Shown here in pieces: positions 8,564-17,244 of a stretch of 64,000 bases of DNA. The notes under the pieces are model-generated. The model did no database searches, was not told the DNA's origin, and worked only from the letters and a program-made list of their open reading frames with translations. The DNA is from NORP23 sp050302475 (GTDB taxonomy: Bacteria; Pseudomonadota; Alphaproteobacteria; Rhodobacterales; Rhodobacteraceae), in contig JBNLBF010000008.1 of NCBI GenBank assembly GCA_050302475.1, forward strand, positions 62,001 through 126,000, written 5' to 3'. Made by a program: the position numbers and the translations under genes. The number at the start of each line of letters is the position of its first letter. The stretch's first letter is position 1.

Positions 8564-9630
8564 CCCATTCCGATATTCTGATCATCGGCGGCGGGATTGC
8601 TGGCGGTTCGCTGGCCGCAAAAATCGCCCCCCATCGCAGCGTCACGCTGCTGGAGGCAGAGGCCCATGTCGCCTATCACTCCACCGGACGTTCTGCCGCC
8701 ATGTGGGAACCGTTTTACGGCCTCGACATTATCCGCCAGCTTTGCCTTGCCAGCGAGGCGGAGCTGATACGCCGTGACGTCCTTAGCCCGCGCGGTGTGC
8801 TCTATCTGCAGGAACCGGATCAGCCGCGTGACACGTTCAACGAAATCCTCGCCCAGCCGGGTGCGCAGCGCCTTAGCGTGGCGGAGGCACAGGACCTGAT
8901 GCCCATCCTGCGTGATGATGTGTTTACCGAGGCGGCTTTTGGCGAAAAAGCCCAAGATATCGACGTCGATAAACTGTTGCAAAGCTTCCTGCGCGACGCC
9001 CGCGCCGCCGGGGCAAACCAGATCACCAACGCCCGCGTCACCGCCATCCGGCGCGATGGGCATTGGATCGTCGAAACCACGGCGGGAAGTTTTACCGCCG
9101 ATATCATCGTCAACGCCGCCGGCGCATGGGCGGACCATGTGGCCCGGATGGCGGGGATCAATCCGATTGGCATCCAGCCGCTCCGTCGGTCCATGGCACG
9201 TATCCCCGCGCCGGGCGGTCACGATGTCAGCACGTGGCCAATGTGCGTCAGCGCGGCGGAGGATTGGTATTCCAAACCCGATGCGGGCAAATTACTCGTT
9301 TCTCCGATGGACGAGGGTCCGGTCGAGCCAATGGACGCCTGGCCCGAGGATATGGTCCTCGCCGAAGGGCTGGCGCGCTACGAGGCCTTCGTGACCGAAC
9401 CCGTCACCCGCGTTGAACATAGCTGGGCCGGGTTGCGCAGCTTCCCGCCTGACCGCACGCCGGTGATTGGCTTTGGTGGCGACGGCTATTTCTGGTGCGC
9501 CGGGCAGGGCGGGTACGGGATCGAAACCTCTTGTGCGTTATCTGATCTAGGCGCGGCTTTGTTGCGGGACGAACCCCCGACGCTCGACCCCGCCATCGTC
9601 GCCGGCCTGTCACCTACACGGTTCGCATGA
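8560..9630 (+). CDS. FAD-dependent oxidoreductase, D-amino-acid oxidase/dehydrogenase (DAO) fold
   Basis: A 356-residue flavoprotein. The N-terminal dinucleotide motif IIGGGIAGGSLA binds FAD, AYHSTGRSAAMWEP corresponds to the DAO-family substrate/FAD loop, and the C-terminal GQGGYGIETS is the closing flavin contact. Such proteins oxidise amino or N-methyl amino acids. Coupling to the PLP dehydratase suggests that the pair processes related amino acids. ATGA overlaps occur at both ends. Confidence 0.87.
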   Translation: MTHSDILIIGGGIAGGSLAAKIAPHRSVTLLEAEAHVAYHSTGRSAAMWEPFYGLDIIRQLCLASEAELIRRDVLSPRGVLYLQEPDQPRDTFNEILAQPGAQRLSVAEAQDLMPILRDDVFTEAAFGEKAQDIDVDKLLQSFLRDARAAGANQITNARVTAIRRDGHWIVETTAGSFTADIIVNAAGAWADHVARMAGINPIGIQPLRRSMARIPAPGGHDVSTWPMCVSAAEDWYSKPDAGKLLVSPMDEGPVEPMDAWPEDMVLAEGLARYEAFVTEPVTRVEHSWAGLRSFPPDRTPVIGFGGDGYFWCAGQGGYGIETSCALSDLGAALLRDEPPTLDPAIVAGLSPTRFA

Positions 9631-10784
9631 TCGACGCCCTGATCATCGGTGCCGGACCCGCTGGTCTGATGGCGGCGGAGGCGTTGAATTCTGCCGGGGT
9701 GCGCCCGGTGATTGCCGAGGCAAAACCCTCCGTCGGGCGCAAGTTGCTAATGGCGGGAAAGTCTGGATTGAACCTGACCAAGGATGAACCGTTCGACACC
9801 TTCCTGACCGCCTATGGCGAGACCGCCGACTGGCTGGCCCCGATGCTGCGGGCCTTTGGCCCGGAACAGGTTCAGGACTGGGCGAAAGGGTTGGGGCAGG
9901 AGGTGTTTACCGGCTCGTCCGGGCGGGTATTTCCGAAAACCATGAAAGCCTCCCCGCTGCTACGTGCATGGCTACGTCGCCTTGATGTCGATGTCCGCAC
10001 CCGCTGGCGCTGGACGGGCTGGGATGGGGAGGGGATAACGTTTGACACGCCTGATGGAATACAAACTCTGCACCCCAAAGTGACGATCCTTGCGCTGGGC
10101 GGGGCCAGCTGGTCCCGGCTGGGATCGGACGGAAAATGGGCTGGGTATCTGGAGATTGCTCCGTTCCAACCCGCCAATATGGGGTTTCGCCGCGACTGGT
10201 CGGACCATATGGCCCGACATTTCGGCGCGCCGGTTAAGCCGGTGCGATTGATGGTTGGTGATCAGGTTGTTGATGGCGAGTTCGTGGTGACAGAAAAAGG
10301 CGTCGAGGGCAGTGCAATATACGCCGTGTCCCGGGCTTTGCGTGACGGTGGGGCACTGGTTCTGGACCTGTTGCCGGGGCTGACCGAGGCGGAGGTTGCG
10401 AAACGTCTGGCCAAACCGCGCGGCAAGGCGAGCCTGTCAAACCATATGCGCAAGGCGCTGGGGCTGACGGGCGTCAAAGCCGCGTTGCTGCGCGAAGCCG
10501 GACCGCTGCCCGAAAGTGCGGAGGCACTGGCCGCAAGGATCAAGAACCTGCCGCTGGCGCTGGACGGTCCTGCGCCGCTCGACGAGGCGATTTCGACCGC
10601 CGGAGGGATCAGGCAGTCCGCGCTGACCAGTGATCTGATGCTGATCGATCGACCGGGCGTTTTCTGCGCTGGCGAGATGTTGGATTGGGAAGCGCCGACG
10701 GGAGGGTATCTGCTGACCGGATGTCTGGCGACGGGCCGATGGGCCGGGCTGGCGGCGGCGGACTATTTGCGGGGATCAGGATGA
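9627..10784 (+). CDS. BaiN/HI0933-like flavoprotein (TIGR03862-type)
   Basis: A 385-residue NAD(P)/FAD-dependent protein. It begins with LIIGAGPAGLMAAEAL, followed by the family-specific VGRKLLMAGKSGLNLT segment that distinguishes the HI0933/BaiN group, and has a C-terminal TGGYLLTGCLATGRWAG. The enzymatic role of this subgroup is not established. Last gene of the four-gene overlapping operon; stop at 10784, just before the convergent sulfotransferase gene. Confidence 0.86.
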   Translation: MIDALIIGAGPAGLMAAEALNSAGVRPVIAEAKPSVGRKLLMAGKSGLNLTKDEPFDTFLTAYGETADWLAPMLRAFGPEQVQDWAKGLGQEVFTGSSGRVFPKTMKASPLLRAWLRRLDVDVRTRWRWTGWDGEGITFDTPDGIQTLHPKVTILALGGASWSRLGSDGKWAGYLEIAPFQPANMGFRRDWSDHMARHFGAPVKPVRLMVGDQVVDGEFVVTEKGVEGSAIYAVSRALRDGGALVLDLLPGLTEAEVAKRLAKPRGKASLSNHMRKALGLTGVKAALLREAGPLPESAEALAARIKNLPLALDGPAPLDEAISTAGGIRQSALTSDLMLIDRPGVFCAGEMLDWEAPTGGYLLTGCLATGRWAGLAAADYLRGSG

Positions 10785-10812
10785 CGGGTGAAGATCACCC
10801 GTCGGACAAATC

Positions 10813-11616
10813 TTATCGCCCGCTCAGTTTCGCGTGAACTTCGTCCAGATCAACCTCTGACATGGCGACTTTTTTCGATGGGTCCAGATCGTATTTGAAC
10901 AGTTCGAAATCGCGATGGTAAATCTCGTAAACCAGATGCATCGCCAGATCGTCGAAATAATCCTCCACCGGGAAGGCGCGTTTCGGCCCGTGCCCTTCGC
11001 TTTCATTGAAGCGCGGCAATGTTTTCAGATCGACCGGATTTTTCTGCTCCGTCTCGTCCAGAACCTTCGCCATCCCGTCATTGAATTCTTCGGTTGTGAT
11101 GATCCGGTTGAACCGACCGCCATTGGCGATGAAGGTCGAGATGTGGCCCGACATTGCCGACCAGTGAATGTCCGGATCCATCGGCTTGCGGTATTTGATC
11201 GTGTCCCGCGCGAATAACAGGAACCGGCGGAACGAGGCGATCTGGTCGAAATCGCCCTCAACCTCGATCCCGTATTTGCGGATCAGCATGGGCACAAGGT
11301 TACCGCGATAGCGTTTGCCGTTGCGCTGGATGCCGGCAATCTTGTCGAAGAAGGCCGATAGAATGCGGGTATAGGGGTTGCGCACACAGGTGAAGGCGTA
11401 AATCTCCTGCGCGCGAACGCGCTTTGTGATCAGCTCTTTACTGGCGTCGATACCCCATTTGTGCATCCCGGAATTGGCGTCATGGATGTCGCCATCGAAA
11501 AACTCGCCATGGTCGGCATAGAACATGATCTGGCCGATGGTCGAACATGCGCATTTAGGAACGACGCGATACAGCATCGTTTCACTTTCGGTCATCCATG
11601 TACCCGGAAACGCCAT
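10813..11616 (-). CDS. Sulfotransferase family 2-like protein
   Basis: A 267-residue protein with both PAPS-binding signatures of carbohydrate sulfotransferases: VVPKCACSTIGQ near the N-terminus (5'-phosphosulfate loop) and CVRNPYTRILSAFFDK near residue 100 (3'-phosphate loop). The ATG at 11616 is preceded by TTGGAG, better supported than a TTG 15 bases upstream. It probably sulfates an extracellular or surface sugar; no polysaccharide genes are adjacent. Transcribed alone, converging on the flavoprotein operon. Confidence 0.83.
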   Translation of the reverse strand: MAFPGTWMTESETMLYRVVPKCACSTIGQIMFYADHGEFFDGDIHDANSGMHKWGIDASKELITKRVRAQEIYAFTCVRNPYTRILSAFFDKIAGIQRNGKRYRGNLVPMLIRKYGIEVEGDFDQIASFRRFLLFARDTIKYRKPMDPDIHWSAMSGHISTFIANGGRFNRIITTEEFNDGMAKVLDETEQKNPVDLKTLPRFNESEGHGPKRAFPVEDYFDDLAMHLVYEIYHRDFELFKYDLDPSKKVAMSEVDLDEVHAKLSGR

Positions 11617-11751
11617 ACAATTCTCCAACAAATCCCCGCGTTTCTATCGTGACGCAATGTGCGGGGCAAGACTTGTTGCCATTCGTATTTGAATGTTTGT
11701 GATAAACTGCCTATCTGGGCAGAGTTACGAAACCACTAAGGACCGGAAAAA

Positions 11752-12732
11752 ATGACGACAGCCGCGAGAATTGCCTGGGATGATACGATATTGCCGTTTC
11801 AGCTGGATAAAGCGGATGTTCGCGGACGAGTTGCGCGCCTCGACGGGGTTTTGCAGGAAATCCTGCGACAGCATAATTACCCGCCGGTGGTAGAGGCACT
11901 GGTCGCCGAGGCTGCGCTGTTAACGGCGATGATCGGTCAGACGATCAAGCTGAAATGGCGGCTATCACTGCAAATCCGTGGCGACGGACCCGTGCGCCTG
12001 ATCGCAACGGATTATTACGCCCCCGGTAAAAAAGGTGAGACGGCGCAGGTTCGCGCCTATGCCAGCTATGATGCGGACAGGCTGGACGCGGATGGCGCGG
12101 CTTTTCCGCAGCTGGGCAAAGGCATGTTTGCGATCCTGATCGATCAGGGGGACGGCAAGCAGCCCTATTCCGGGATTACGCCACTGGCGGGCGGTTCACT
12201 GGCGAGTTGCGCGGAAACCTATTTTGCGCAGTCTGAACAGCTGCCCACCCGGTTCGCGATGGCACTGGCCGAAGCAACGGAACCCGGGCGCGCGCCAGAA
12301 TGGCGCGGCGGGGCGGTGATGTTGCAGCATATGCCCAAAGCCTCGCCTTTCGCAGCGGGCGAGGGGACGGGCGAGGGCGGTCTGCTGACACCAAATGATT
12401 TGCTGGACGGCGATGACGCCGAAAACTGGAACCGCGCCACGATCCTGCTGGAAAGCGTGGAACTGACAGAGCTGATCGGTCCGCATGTGTCCCCCGATGA
12501 ACTGCTGGTGCGGCTGTTCCACGAAGATCAGCCACGGATATTTGACGCCCAGCCGGTGCGGTTTGGCTGCACCTGCGGAGAGGACAAGGTGAAACAGGCG
12601 ATGTCGATTTATTCCGCCAAGGATATCGGCCATATGACAACCGAGGACGGCAAGGTCACAGCCGATTGCCAATTCTGCGGGGCGCATTATGAATTCGATC
12701 CGGCGGAACTGGGGTTTGAGGCGACGAAATAA
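11752..12732 (+). CDS. hslO: Redox-regulated chaperone Hsp33
   Basis: Holdase chaperone switched on by oxidative unfolding. The 326-residue protein has the N-terminal Hsp33 core and a C-terminal zinc switch made of Cys273, Cys275, Cys306 and Cys309 (CTC and CQFC). Under oxidation these cysteines form disulfides, release zinc and expose the client-binding surface. Ribosome binding site AAGGACCGG is in place. A bidirectional terminator separates it from the convergent outer-membrane gene. Confidence 0.95.
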   Translation: MTTAARIAWDDTILPFQLDKADVRGRVARLDGVLQEILRQHNYPPVVEALVAEAALLTAMIGQTIKLKWRLSLQIRGDGPVRLIATDYYAPGKKGETAQVRAYASYDADRLDADGAAFPQLGKGMFAILIDQGDGKQPYSGITPLAGGSLASCAETYFAQSEQLPTRFAMALAEATEPGRAPEWRGGAVMLQHMPKASPFAAGEGTGEGGLLTPNDLLDGDDAENWNRATILLESVELTELIGPHVSPDELLVRLFHEDQPRIFDAQPVRFGCTCGEDKVKQAMSIYSAKDIGHMTTEDGKVTADCQFCGAHYEFDPAELGFEATK

Positions 12733-12733
12733 A

Positions 12734-12761
12734 AAAAGGCGCGGGGTTCACCGCGCCTTTT
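12734..12761. terminator. Bidirectional terminator between hslO and the beta-barrel gene
   Basis: AAAAGGCGCGG and CCGCGCCTTTT form an 11-bp stem with a short loop, flanked by A-runs on one side and T-runs on the other. It therefore serves both convergent genes. Confidence 0.8.
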
Positions 12762-12784
12762 CTGATTGTCTTTATGAGAGCGGC

Positions 12785-13660
12785 TTAGTCGAACAGCTCC
12801 ATCCAGCCGCTTGCATGGGAGACGATGGTCGGGGATCCGACGATACCCGCATCGAACGCCGATTTCCGGTTGCCACCACCGAAATAGTACCGTGCACCAA
12901 TGCCGTAGAATGTGTCTTCCAGGATCTGGTCACCAAGTGTTTCATAGTAGTCATACCCAACGAAATACGTGATCGCGATCGGGTAAGAGGACAACAGATA
13001 CTCGCCGCCCAGCTTCACGCGGTAGAATGTACCGTTTTCGCCGTCATCTTCGAAACCGGTTGTCTCTGCCGCATATTCAAAGTCCAGCGTGAAAGTGCTG
13101 CTGGCCGAATAGGCATAGCCCAGTCCACCGCGGAGCATGTATCCGTTGATAAAGCCGTTGCTGCCGCCATTTGCTGTCTGAACGTCACCGGCCGCAATCT
13201 GGGCATAGCCAAAGAAACCAGACCCGAAATCAGCCTGTCCTTCGATACCATAGAAGAGCACGTCATAGGATTCTGGTGAGCCGTTTTTGCTTTCCCCAAA
13301 GCCATAACCGACCAAACCACCGATTTTGTAACCCGGTGCGATGTCATACAAAAGGTGCGCACCCACCGTATAGGTGTAAGGCACGTCGCTCGCGATAATT
13401 CCGCCGCCATTGGCCGAAATATCTTCGTACGAACCATCCAGCACCAACGACAAACCTGACGCGACGTTCAATGCGAATGCGCCTTCGAGTCCGTAAGATG
13501 ATCCGGTATCGCTTTCGGTTACGTCACCCGATGTAACAAACGAATGGCCGGAGTAGGAGAGCCCAACATAGCCTTCCATGATACTTTGTGCTTGAGAAGC
13601 GGTCCCTGCAAGTGCAAGCGAACCAACCCCAAAAATAAGTGTCGAGATTTTTCCTGACAT
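12785..13660 (-). CDS. Outer-membrane beta-barrel protein
   Basis: A 291-residue secreted protein. The start at 13660 follows GAGGGTTATT and gives a clean signal peptide ending TASQAQ; a longer frame upstream has no signal. After the signal, alternating hydrophobic strands rich in Gly, Tyr and Phe (for example YVGLSYSGHSFV, YKIGGLVGYGFGES, YYETLGDQILEDTFYGIGARYYFGG) suggest a 10–12-strand barrel. Unusually, about 30 residues continue after the aromatic strand YYFGGG. No named porin family could be assigned. Confidence 0.75.
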   Translation of the reverse strand: MSGKISTLIFGVGSLALAGTASQAQSIMEGYVGLSYSGHSFVTSGDVTESDTGSSYGLEGAFALNVASGLSLVLDGSYEDISANGGGIIASDVPYTYTVGAHLLYDIAPGYKIGGLVGYGFGESKNGSPESYDVLFYGIEGQADFGSGFFGYAQIAAGDVQTANGGSNGFINGYMLRGGLGYAYSASSTFTLDFEYAAETTGFEDDGENGTFYRVKLGGEYLLSSYPIAITYFVGYDYYETLGDQILEDTFYGIGARYYFGGGNRKSAFDAGIVGSPTIVSHASGWMELFD

Positions 13661-13761
13661 AATAACCCTCGTGTTTAGACTGTGCGTGACATAGGTGAAT
13701 TTCTCGGTGTTGTCACCGAAAGCATTAAAAATTTTAGGTGAATTGTTGGGTTTGGCACAAA

Positions 13762-13862
13762 TTGTGATCATTCGATCACGAACTCTTTGACCAATGTACA
13801 TTTCCGCACAAAAACTGTGCAATCTCGCCTGCCCTCCGGCACGTTGTTTGTGATTGCGATCA
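13762..13862. promoter_or_regulatory. Pair of TTGTGAT-N-GATCA operator-like sites
   Basis: Between the divergent beta-barrel gene and the pseudopilin-like gene there are two related partial palindromes. The first, at 13762–13779, is TTGTGAT-CATTC-GATCAC. The second, at 13848–13862, is TTGTGAT-TGC-GATCA. Centres are about 85 bases apart. They look like sites for one dimeric regulator; spacing differs from consensus CRP or FNR boxes. Confidence 0.35.
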
Positions 13863-13916
13863 TTGCGCCAGACGGGACACTCTCCCAATCCTGAAAATTT
13901 GCGCTAAACTTCCCGT

Positions 13917-14561
13917 ATGAATTTGCTGGTTTTTATATTTTATTTTTTTGCGGCGGTGTTGAGTTTCAACATATCGCAGGAACGAGCCTACCAAGCCGAT
14001 GCAGATGCCAAGCGCATTGGCGATGTTCACATGATCGCGTCTCTCATGGAAGAGTATGTCGAGGTAACCGGAATGCTGCCCTTTGCAGAGGACTATGACT
14101 CAAGCGATTTGATTCATATCGTTCCAATCGGGTCGCTGGATGGGATGCAATCAGATCGAACCACGGGGACTCCGTTTGGGTTCTCGTTGCAGAATTACCA
14201 TCCAACAGAGTTGTTGGACGCGTTGGAAGCCGGATTGAACCGTGATCTCACGATTCCGGTGGACCCGCAGAGACGACCGAACGGCGCGCCCATCGTCTAT
14301 TACCTTGCGTTGCTACCTGACGGGAACTGGGCTGTATTGGCTTTCCTGCGCTCTCCTCATCCACATGCGATTGAAGTTGCTCCGCGGGTCTTTGCTTACG
14401 GTGTTGCCTCGGTCTCCGGATTGGAGTTCCTTTCGAGCTGGGGAATGGTCTGGCGTACAAATGCTGACATCCCAAGCGATGAATGGCGTCAGATCATGGA
14501 GGAACACCAGAACGCCAGCGCCAAATTCGGTCGCTACATGCCGCTGGAATATGATAATTGA
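13917..14561 (+). CDS. Membrane-anchored protein with pseudopilin-like N-terminal layout
   Basis: A 214-residue protein of unknown function. Residues 1–18 form a hydrophobic anchor (NLLVFIFYFFAAVLSF). They are followed by a polar helix and the phrase IGDVHMIASLMEEYVEVTG, reminiscent of the segment after the anchor in type II pseudopilins (helix, then ALEEYxxxxGxxP). No prepilin peptidase site is visible and no secretion genes adjoin, so the resemblance may be only structural. The rest contains proline- and aromatic-rich blocks. Codon use is less GC-rich than neighbours. Confidence 0.6.
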   Translation: MNLLVFIFYFFAAVLSFNISQERAYQADADAKRIGDVHMIASLMEEYVEVTGMLPFAEDYDSSDLIHIVPIGSLDGMQSDRTTGTPFGFSLQNYHPTELLDALEAGLNRDLTIPVDPQRRPNGAPIVYYLALLPDGNWAVLAFLRSPHPHAIEVAPRVFAYGVASVSGLEFLSSWGMVWRTNADIPSDEWRQIMEEHQNASAKFGRYMPLEYDN

Positions 14562-14569
14562 GGCGACAT

Positions 14570-14677
14570 ATGGTATTTCGTGAGGGACTGGGGAAGTGGA
14601 CCAAAGTCCTGACTGCCGGTGAGCGCGCGACCCGGAGGATCGCAGGATATACGGATGTTAACTTTGACATTGAGTGA
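14570..14677 (+). CDS. Possible 35-residue short ORF
   Basis: ATG at 14570 to TGA at 14677 gives a basic 35-residue peptide (MVFREGLGKWTK to the end TDVNFDIE). There is no good ribosome binding site. It fills most of the gap between two better-supported small genes. Weak; it may be chance. Confidence 0.2.
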   Translation: MVFREGLGKWTKVLTAGERATRRIAGYTDVNFDIE

Positions 14678-14683
14678 CGGACC

Positions 14684-14929
14684 ATGCCCTATTTGCTGAT
14701 CCTTGGTTTTCTGATTTTCATGGTGTTTATTTTCAGGGCGAATTCTCGTCTGCCTAAAAACAGTGAGGATCGTTCACGTCGTAACAGATGCCGTTGGAAG
14801 AAAGATAGGAACGGTGGGCGCGGGTCTCTCAACCGGTTTGTATGTAAGACATGTGGAGTTGATGCGTTCGTGAAAGGTAACAAACCGCCGCGCGAATGCA
14901 AAAAAATAACTAAGCACGTCACTCTTTAG
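14684..14929 (+). CDS. Small membrane protein with C-terminal zinc-ribbon-like cysteines
   Basis: An 81-residue protein with an N-terminal transmembrane segment (LLILGFLIFMVFIF, residues 4–17), a very basic middle (SRRNRCRWKKDRNGGRG) and a C-terminal FVCKTCGVDAF...PPRECKK arrangement giving CxxC plus a later Cys, as in degenerate zinc ribbons. No family recognised. The basic, Cys-bearing tail would sit in the cytoplasm and could contact nucleic acid or a partner protein. Confidence 0.5.
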   Translation: MPYLLILGFLIFMVFIFRANSRLPKNSEDRSRRNRCRWKKDRNGGRGSLNRFVCKTCGVDAFVKGNKPPRECKKITKHVTL

Positions 14930-14938
14930 GGGCATAAA

Positions 14939-15106
14939 ATGGAAGACATTACCTCAAACACGCTACAACGCGCCGGGCAATTTGTATCCGATGTGTTCGG
15001 TCCTGAAATCGGAGCCTTTTTCGAGGGTGACAAGGCCATCGTCGGTTGGGGCGGCGTCGCGGCAGTAATTTTTATCGTGGTTCTGCTGCTCAGAGGACGC
15101 CGGTGA
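14939..15106 (+). CDS. 55-residue single-pass membrane peptide
   Basis: ATG at 14939 preceded by TTTAGGGGCATAAA gives 55 residues: an acidic amphipathic half and a C-terminal transmembrane segment (GWGGVAAVIFIVVLLL) ending in RGRR. The stop overlaps the GTG start of the following acetyltransferase (GTGA), which supports it being translated. No family recognised. Confidence 0.5.
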   Translation: MEDITSNTLQRAGQFVSDVFGPEIGAFFEGDKAIVGWGGVAAVIFIVVLLLRGRR

Positions 15107-15561
15107 ATGTTCGGCCTGCAGATTCTGGTGATATCGCCGCGCTGACGGACCTGATCTTCCGATCCAAGGCGTCAAACGGGTATGACGACGACTTCATGGA
15201 GGCTTGCCGGGAGGAGCTGCGCATCACCCCCGACAAGCTGAGAGAAGCGGAATATTGGGTGGCCGAAGACGATAGCCTCGCCGGTTGCGTTGCGCTGACG
15301 GTCACGGGTCAGGAAGCGGAGGTCGAGAATTTCTTCGTCGCCCCCGAACGCCAACGGCAAGGTGTTGGGCGTTTACTGTGGGACAGGGTGATGGACCGTG
15401 TTGCGGCGCTGCAGATTATGCGCCTGACACTTGACGCCGACCCCAACGCCGTCCCGTTCTATGAAGCGATGGGCTTTCGCACCTATGCCGAAAGCCCCTC
15501 AGGCTCGATCCCAGGGCGTATGTTGCCGAAGATGGAGCTATTGGTTCAGTTGAACACGTAA
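15103..15561 (+). CDS. GNAT-family N-acetyltransferase
   Basis: A 152-residue acetyltransferase. The GTG at 15103 overlaps the stop of the upstream small gene and places the family start VNVRPADSGDIAALTDLI correctly. The acetyl-CoA-binding signature is VAPERQRQGVGRLLWDRVM, and the final strand DPNAVPFYEAMGFR is typical. Substrate unknown. Its end overlaps the convergent membrane protein by 16 bases. Confidence 0.85.
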   Translation: MNVRPADSGDIAALTDLIFRSKASNGYDDDFMEACREELRITPDKLREAEYWVAEDDSLAGCVALTVTGQEAEVENFFVAPERQRQGVGRLLWDRVMDRVAALQIMRLTLDADPNAVPFYEAMGFRTYAESPSGSIPGRMLPKMELLVQLNT

Positions 15562-15956
15562 ACGGCCAGCGCGACGGCGATCAGTGCCAGCGGGCCATTC
15601 AGCTTTCCAAGATTTTCCAGTTTCGGATCCGGCGGTGTGCCCGCCTTCACATGGGCGCGCATCTTCATCGCCACATAGATATTGATCAGCAGTATGCCCA
15701 AGGCTGCCAGCAGCTTGAGGTAAAACAGAACGCCCAATCCGGTCAGCCCATTGGGAAGGACCAGCGCGATTCCTGAAAGCCATAGCAACAATATACCGGC
15801 CATCCCGAATATCCCCAGCACCGGTTTCATAACCTTCACGGCCTCTGCCGCGCCGCCGTTGGTCTTTTTCATCGCGATGGCGGTGACCATATGACCGATC
15901 CCGGCCCCGGCCCCCATCATCAGACCCAGAAAATGAATGAATTTTACGATTTCCAT
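15546..15956 (-). CDS. Four-helix integral membrane protein
   Basis: A 136-residue hydrophobic protein starting at the ATG at 15956 after GGGAGAGT. Four predicted transmembrane helices include FIHFLGLMMGAGAGIGHM at the N-terminus, with a conserved-looking His9, then LGIFGMAGILLLWLSGIALVL. This resembles short CopD/DUF2214-type haem-linked membrane proteins seen in Rhodobacteraceae. Function unknown. Confidence 0.65.
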   Translation of the reverse strand: MEIVKFIHFLGLMMGAGAGIGHMVTAIAMKKTNGGAAEAVKVMKPVLGIFGMAGILLLWLSGIALVLPNGLTGLGVLFYLKLLAALGILLINIYVAMKMRAHVKAGTPPDPKLENLGKLNGPLALIAVALAVYVFN

Positions 15957-16068
15957 GATTACTCTCCCTCTCTCCAAGGGGGATATATCATGGTTTTCAC
16001 CATCTGCGTAGAATCTATGATCACAAGCGAAAATGATTGCGCATCACAGTGCGGAGAAAGCCTACGCG

Positions 16069-17010
16069 CTAGCGGATACGTCCCTCGATAGCTTCCCAGA
16101 TCTTTTCCGCGACATTGATCCCGTCAAACCGTTCCAACTCCTGTATCCCGGTGGGGGAGGTCACGTTGATCTCGGTTAGCATTCCGCCGATCACGTCGAT
16201 GCCGACAAATATCTGCCCCTTCTCACGCAGCAACGGGCCAATGGCCGCGCAGATTTCGCGTTCCCGCTCCGTCAGCCCGATTTTCTCGGGCCGACCACCG
16301 ACATGCATGTTCGACCGGGTTTCCCCGTCTGCCGGGACACGGTTGATGGCGCCGACAGGTTCCCCGTCGACAAGGATGATCCGTTTGTCACCCGCCGACA
16401 CATCCGGCAGGAATTTCTGCGCGATCAGTGGCTCGCGGTTGATACCGGTGAATAGCTCGTAAAGGGATGAAAAGTTGCGGTCATTCGGGTCCAGCCGGAA
16501 CACGCCCGCCCCGCCATTGCCGTACAAAGGCTTCAGGATGATATCCCCGTGCTTCGCCTTGAACGCTTTCAGCGTCGCCATATCCCGCGCAATGGTCGTT
16601 GGCGGAGTCAGGTCAGGGAATTGCAGCACCAGTAGCTTTTCCGGATAATTCCGTACCCAGAACGGGTCGTTGACCACCAATGTATCCGGATGGATCATAT
16701 CCAGAATATGCGTCGTGGTGATATAGCCCATGTCGAACGGCGGGTCCTGGCGCAGCCAGACGACGTCCCAATCGGCAAGATCGATTTCCTGCGCTTCGCC
16801 CAGCGTGTAATGGTTTCCAACCTCGCGCCGCACGGTCAGCGGCCAGCCATAGGCGGTGACGCGCCCTTCCTGAAAGGCCAGCTTGTCTGGCGTGTAGTAG
16901 AACAATTCATGCCCGCGTGCCTGCGCTTCCTCCGCAATGCGGAAGGAGCTATCGGCGTTGATGTCGATATGATCAATCGGGTCCATCTGGATGGCAACTT
17001 TGAGGGGCAT
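16069..17010 (-). CDS. gshB: Glutathione synthetase
   Basis: Joins gamma-glutamylcysteine and glycine with ATP. The 313-residue ATP-grasp enzyme begins with the family motif KVAIQMDPIDHIDINADSS and contains LKPLYGNGGAGVFRL (the mobile ATP loop) and EINVTSPTGIQEL (metal and substrate site). Last in the minus-strand run rsmI-yraN-small ORF-gshB. Confidence 0.96.
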   Translation of the reverse strand: MPLKVAIQMDPIDHIDINADSSFRIAEEAQARGHELFYYTPDKLAFQEGRVTAYGWPLTVRREVGNHYTLGEAQEIDLADWDVVWLRQDPPFDMGYITTTHILDMIHPDTLVVNDPFWVRNYPEKLLVLQFPDLTPPTTIARDMATLKAFKAKHGDIILKPLYGNGGAGVFRLDPNDRNFSSLYELFTGINREPLIAQKFLPDVSAGDKRIILVDGEPVGAINRVPADGETRSNMHVGGRPEKIGLTEREREICAAIGPLLREKGQIFVGIDVIGGMLTEINVTSPTGIQELERFDGINVAEKIWEAIEGRIR

Positions 17011-17096
17011 TCGGGTCTCCGCATTTTGGTCAGCAAAATGTAGCGGCTCCGGCGGCGATTACCAGACCTGATCAGCGGAGAAATCGAAAAGCGTGC

Positions 17097-17189
17097 CTAG
17101 AGTGTGAACGCATCCAGACTGCTGGCAACCACCGACGCGAAACTGAGCGCGAGGACGGTGGCGTAAAATATGATGGCACGTCTGGACAT
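17097..17189 (-). CDS. 30-residue single-pass membrane peptide between yraN and gshB
   Basis: The ATG at 17189 sits seven bases after AAGGAGA, one of the best ribosome binding sites in the window. The product is MSRRAIIF..., a basic start followed by one hydrophobic stretch (YATVLALSFASVVASSL). It lies in the same orientation and operon as yraN and gshB. Too short for a family call; could also be a leader-type peptide. Confidence 0.5.
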   Translation of the reverse strand: MSRRAIIFYATVLALSFASVVASSLDAFTL

Positions 17190-17244
17190 GGACCTCTCCT
17201 TCAATCGGACAGGTGTGATACGGATCATGACGCAGTTTCCGTCG

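Noticed and set aside
15990..16091. 33-residue ORF after AAGGGGGA
   Set aside because: A ribosome-binding-like sequence precedes it, but it overlaps the end of gshB on the other strand and the promoter region of the adjacent membrane gene; no protein features.
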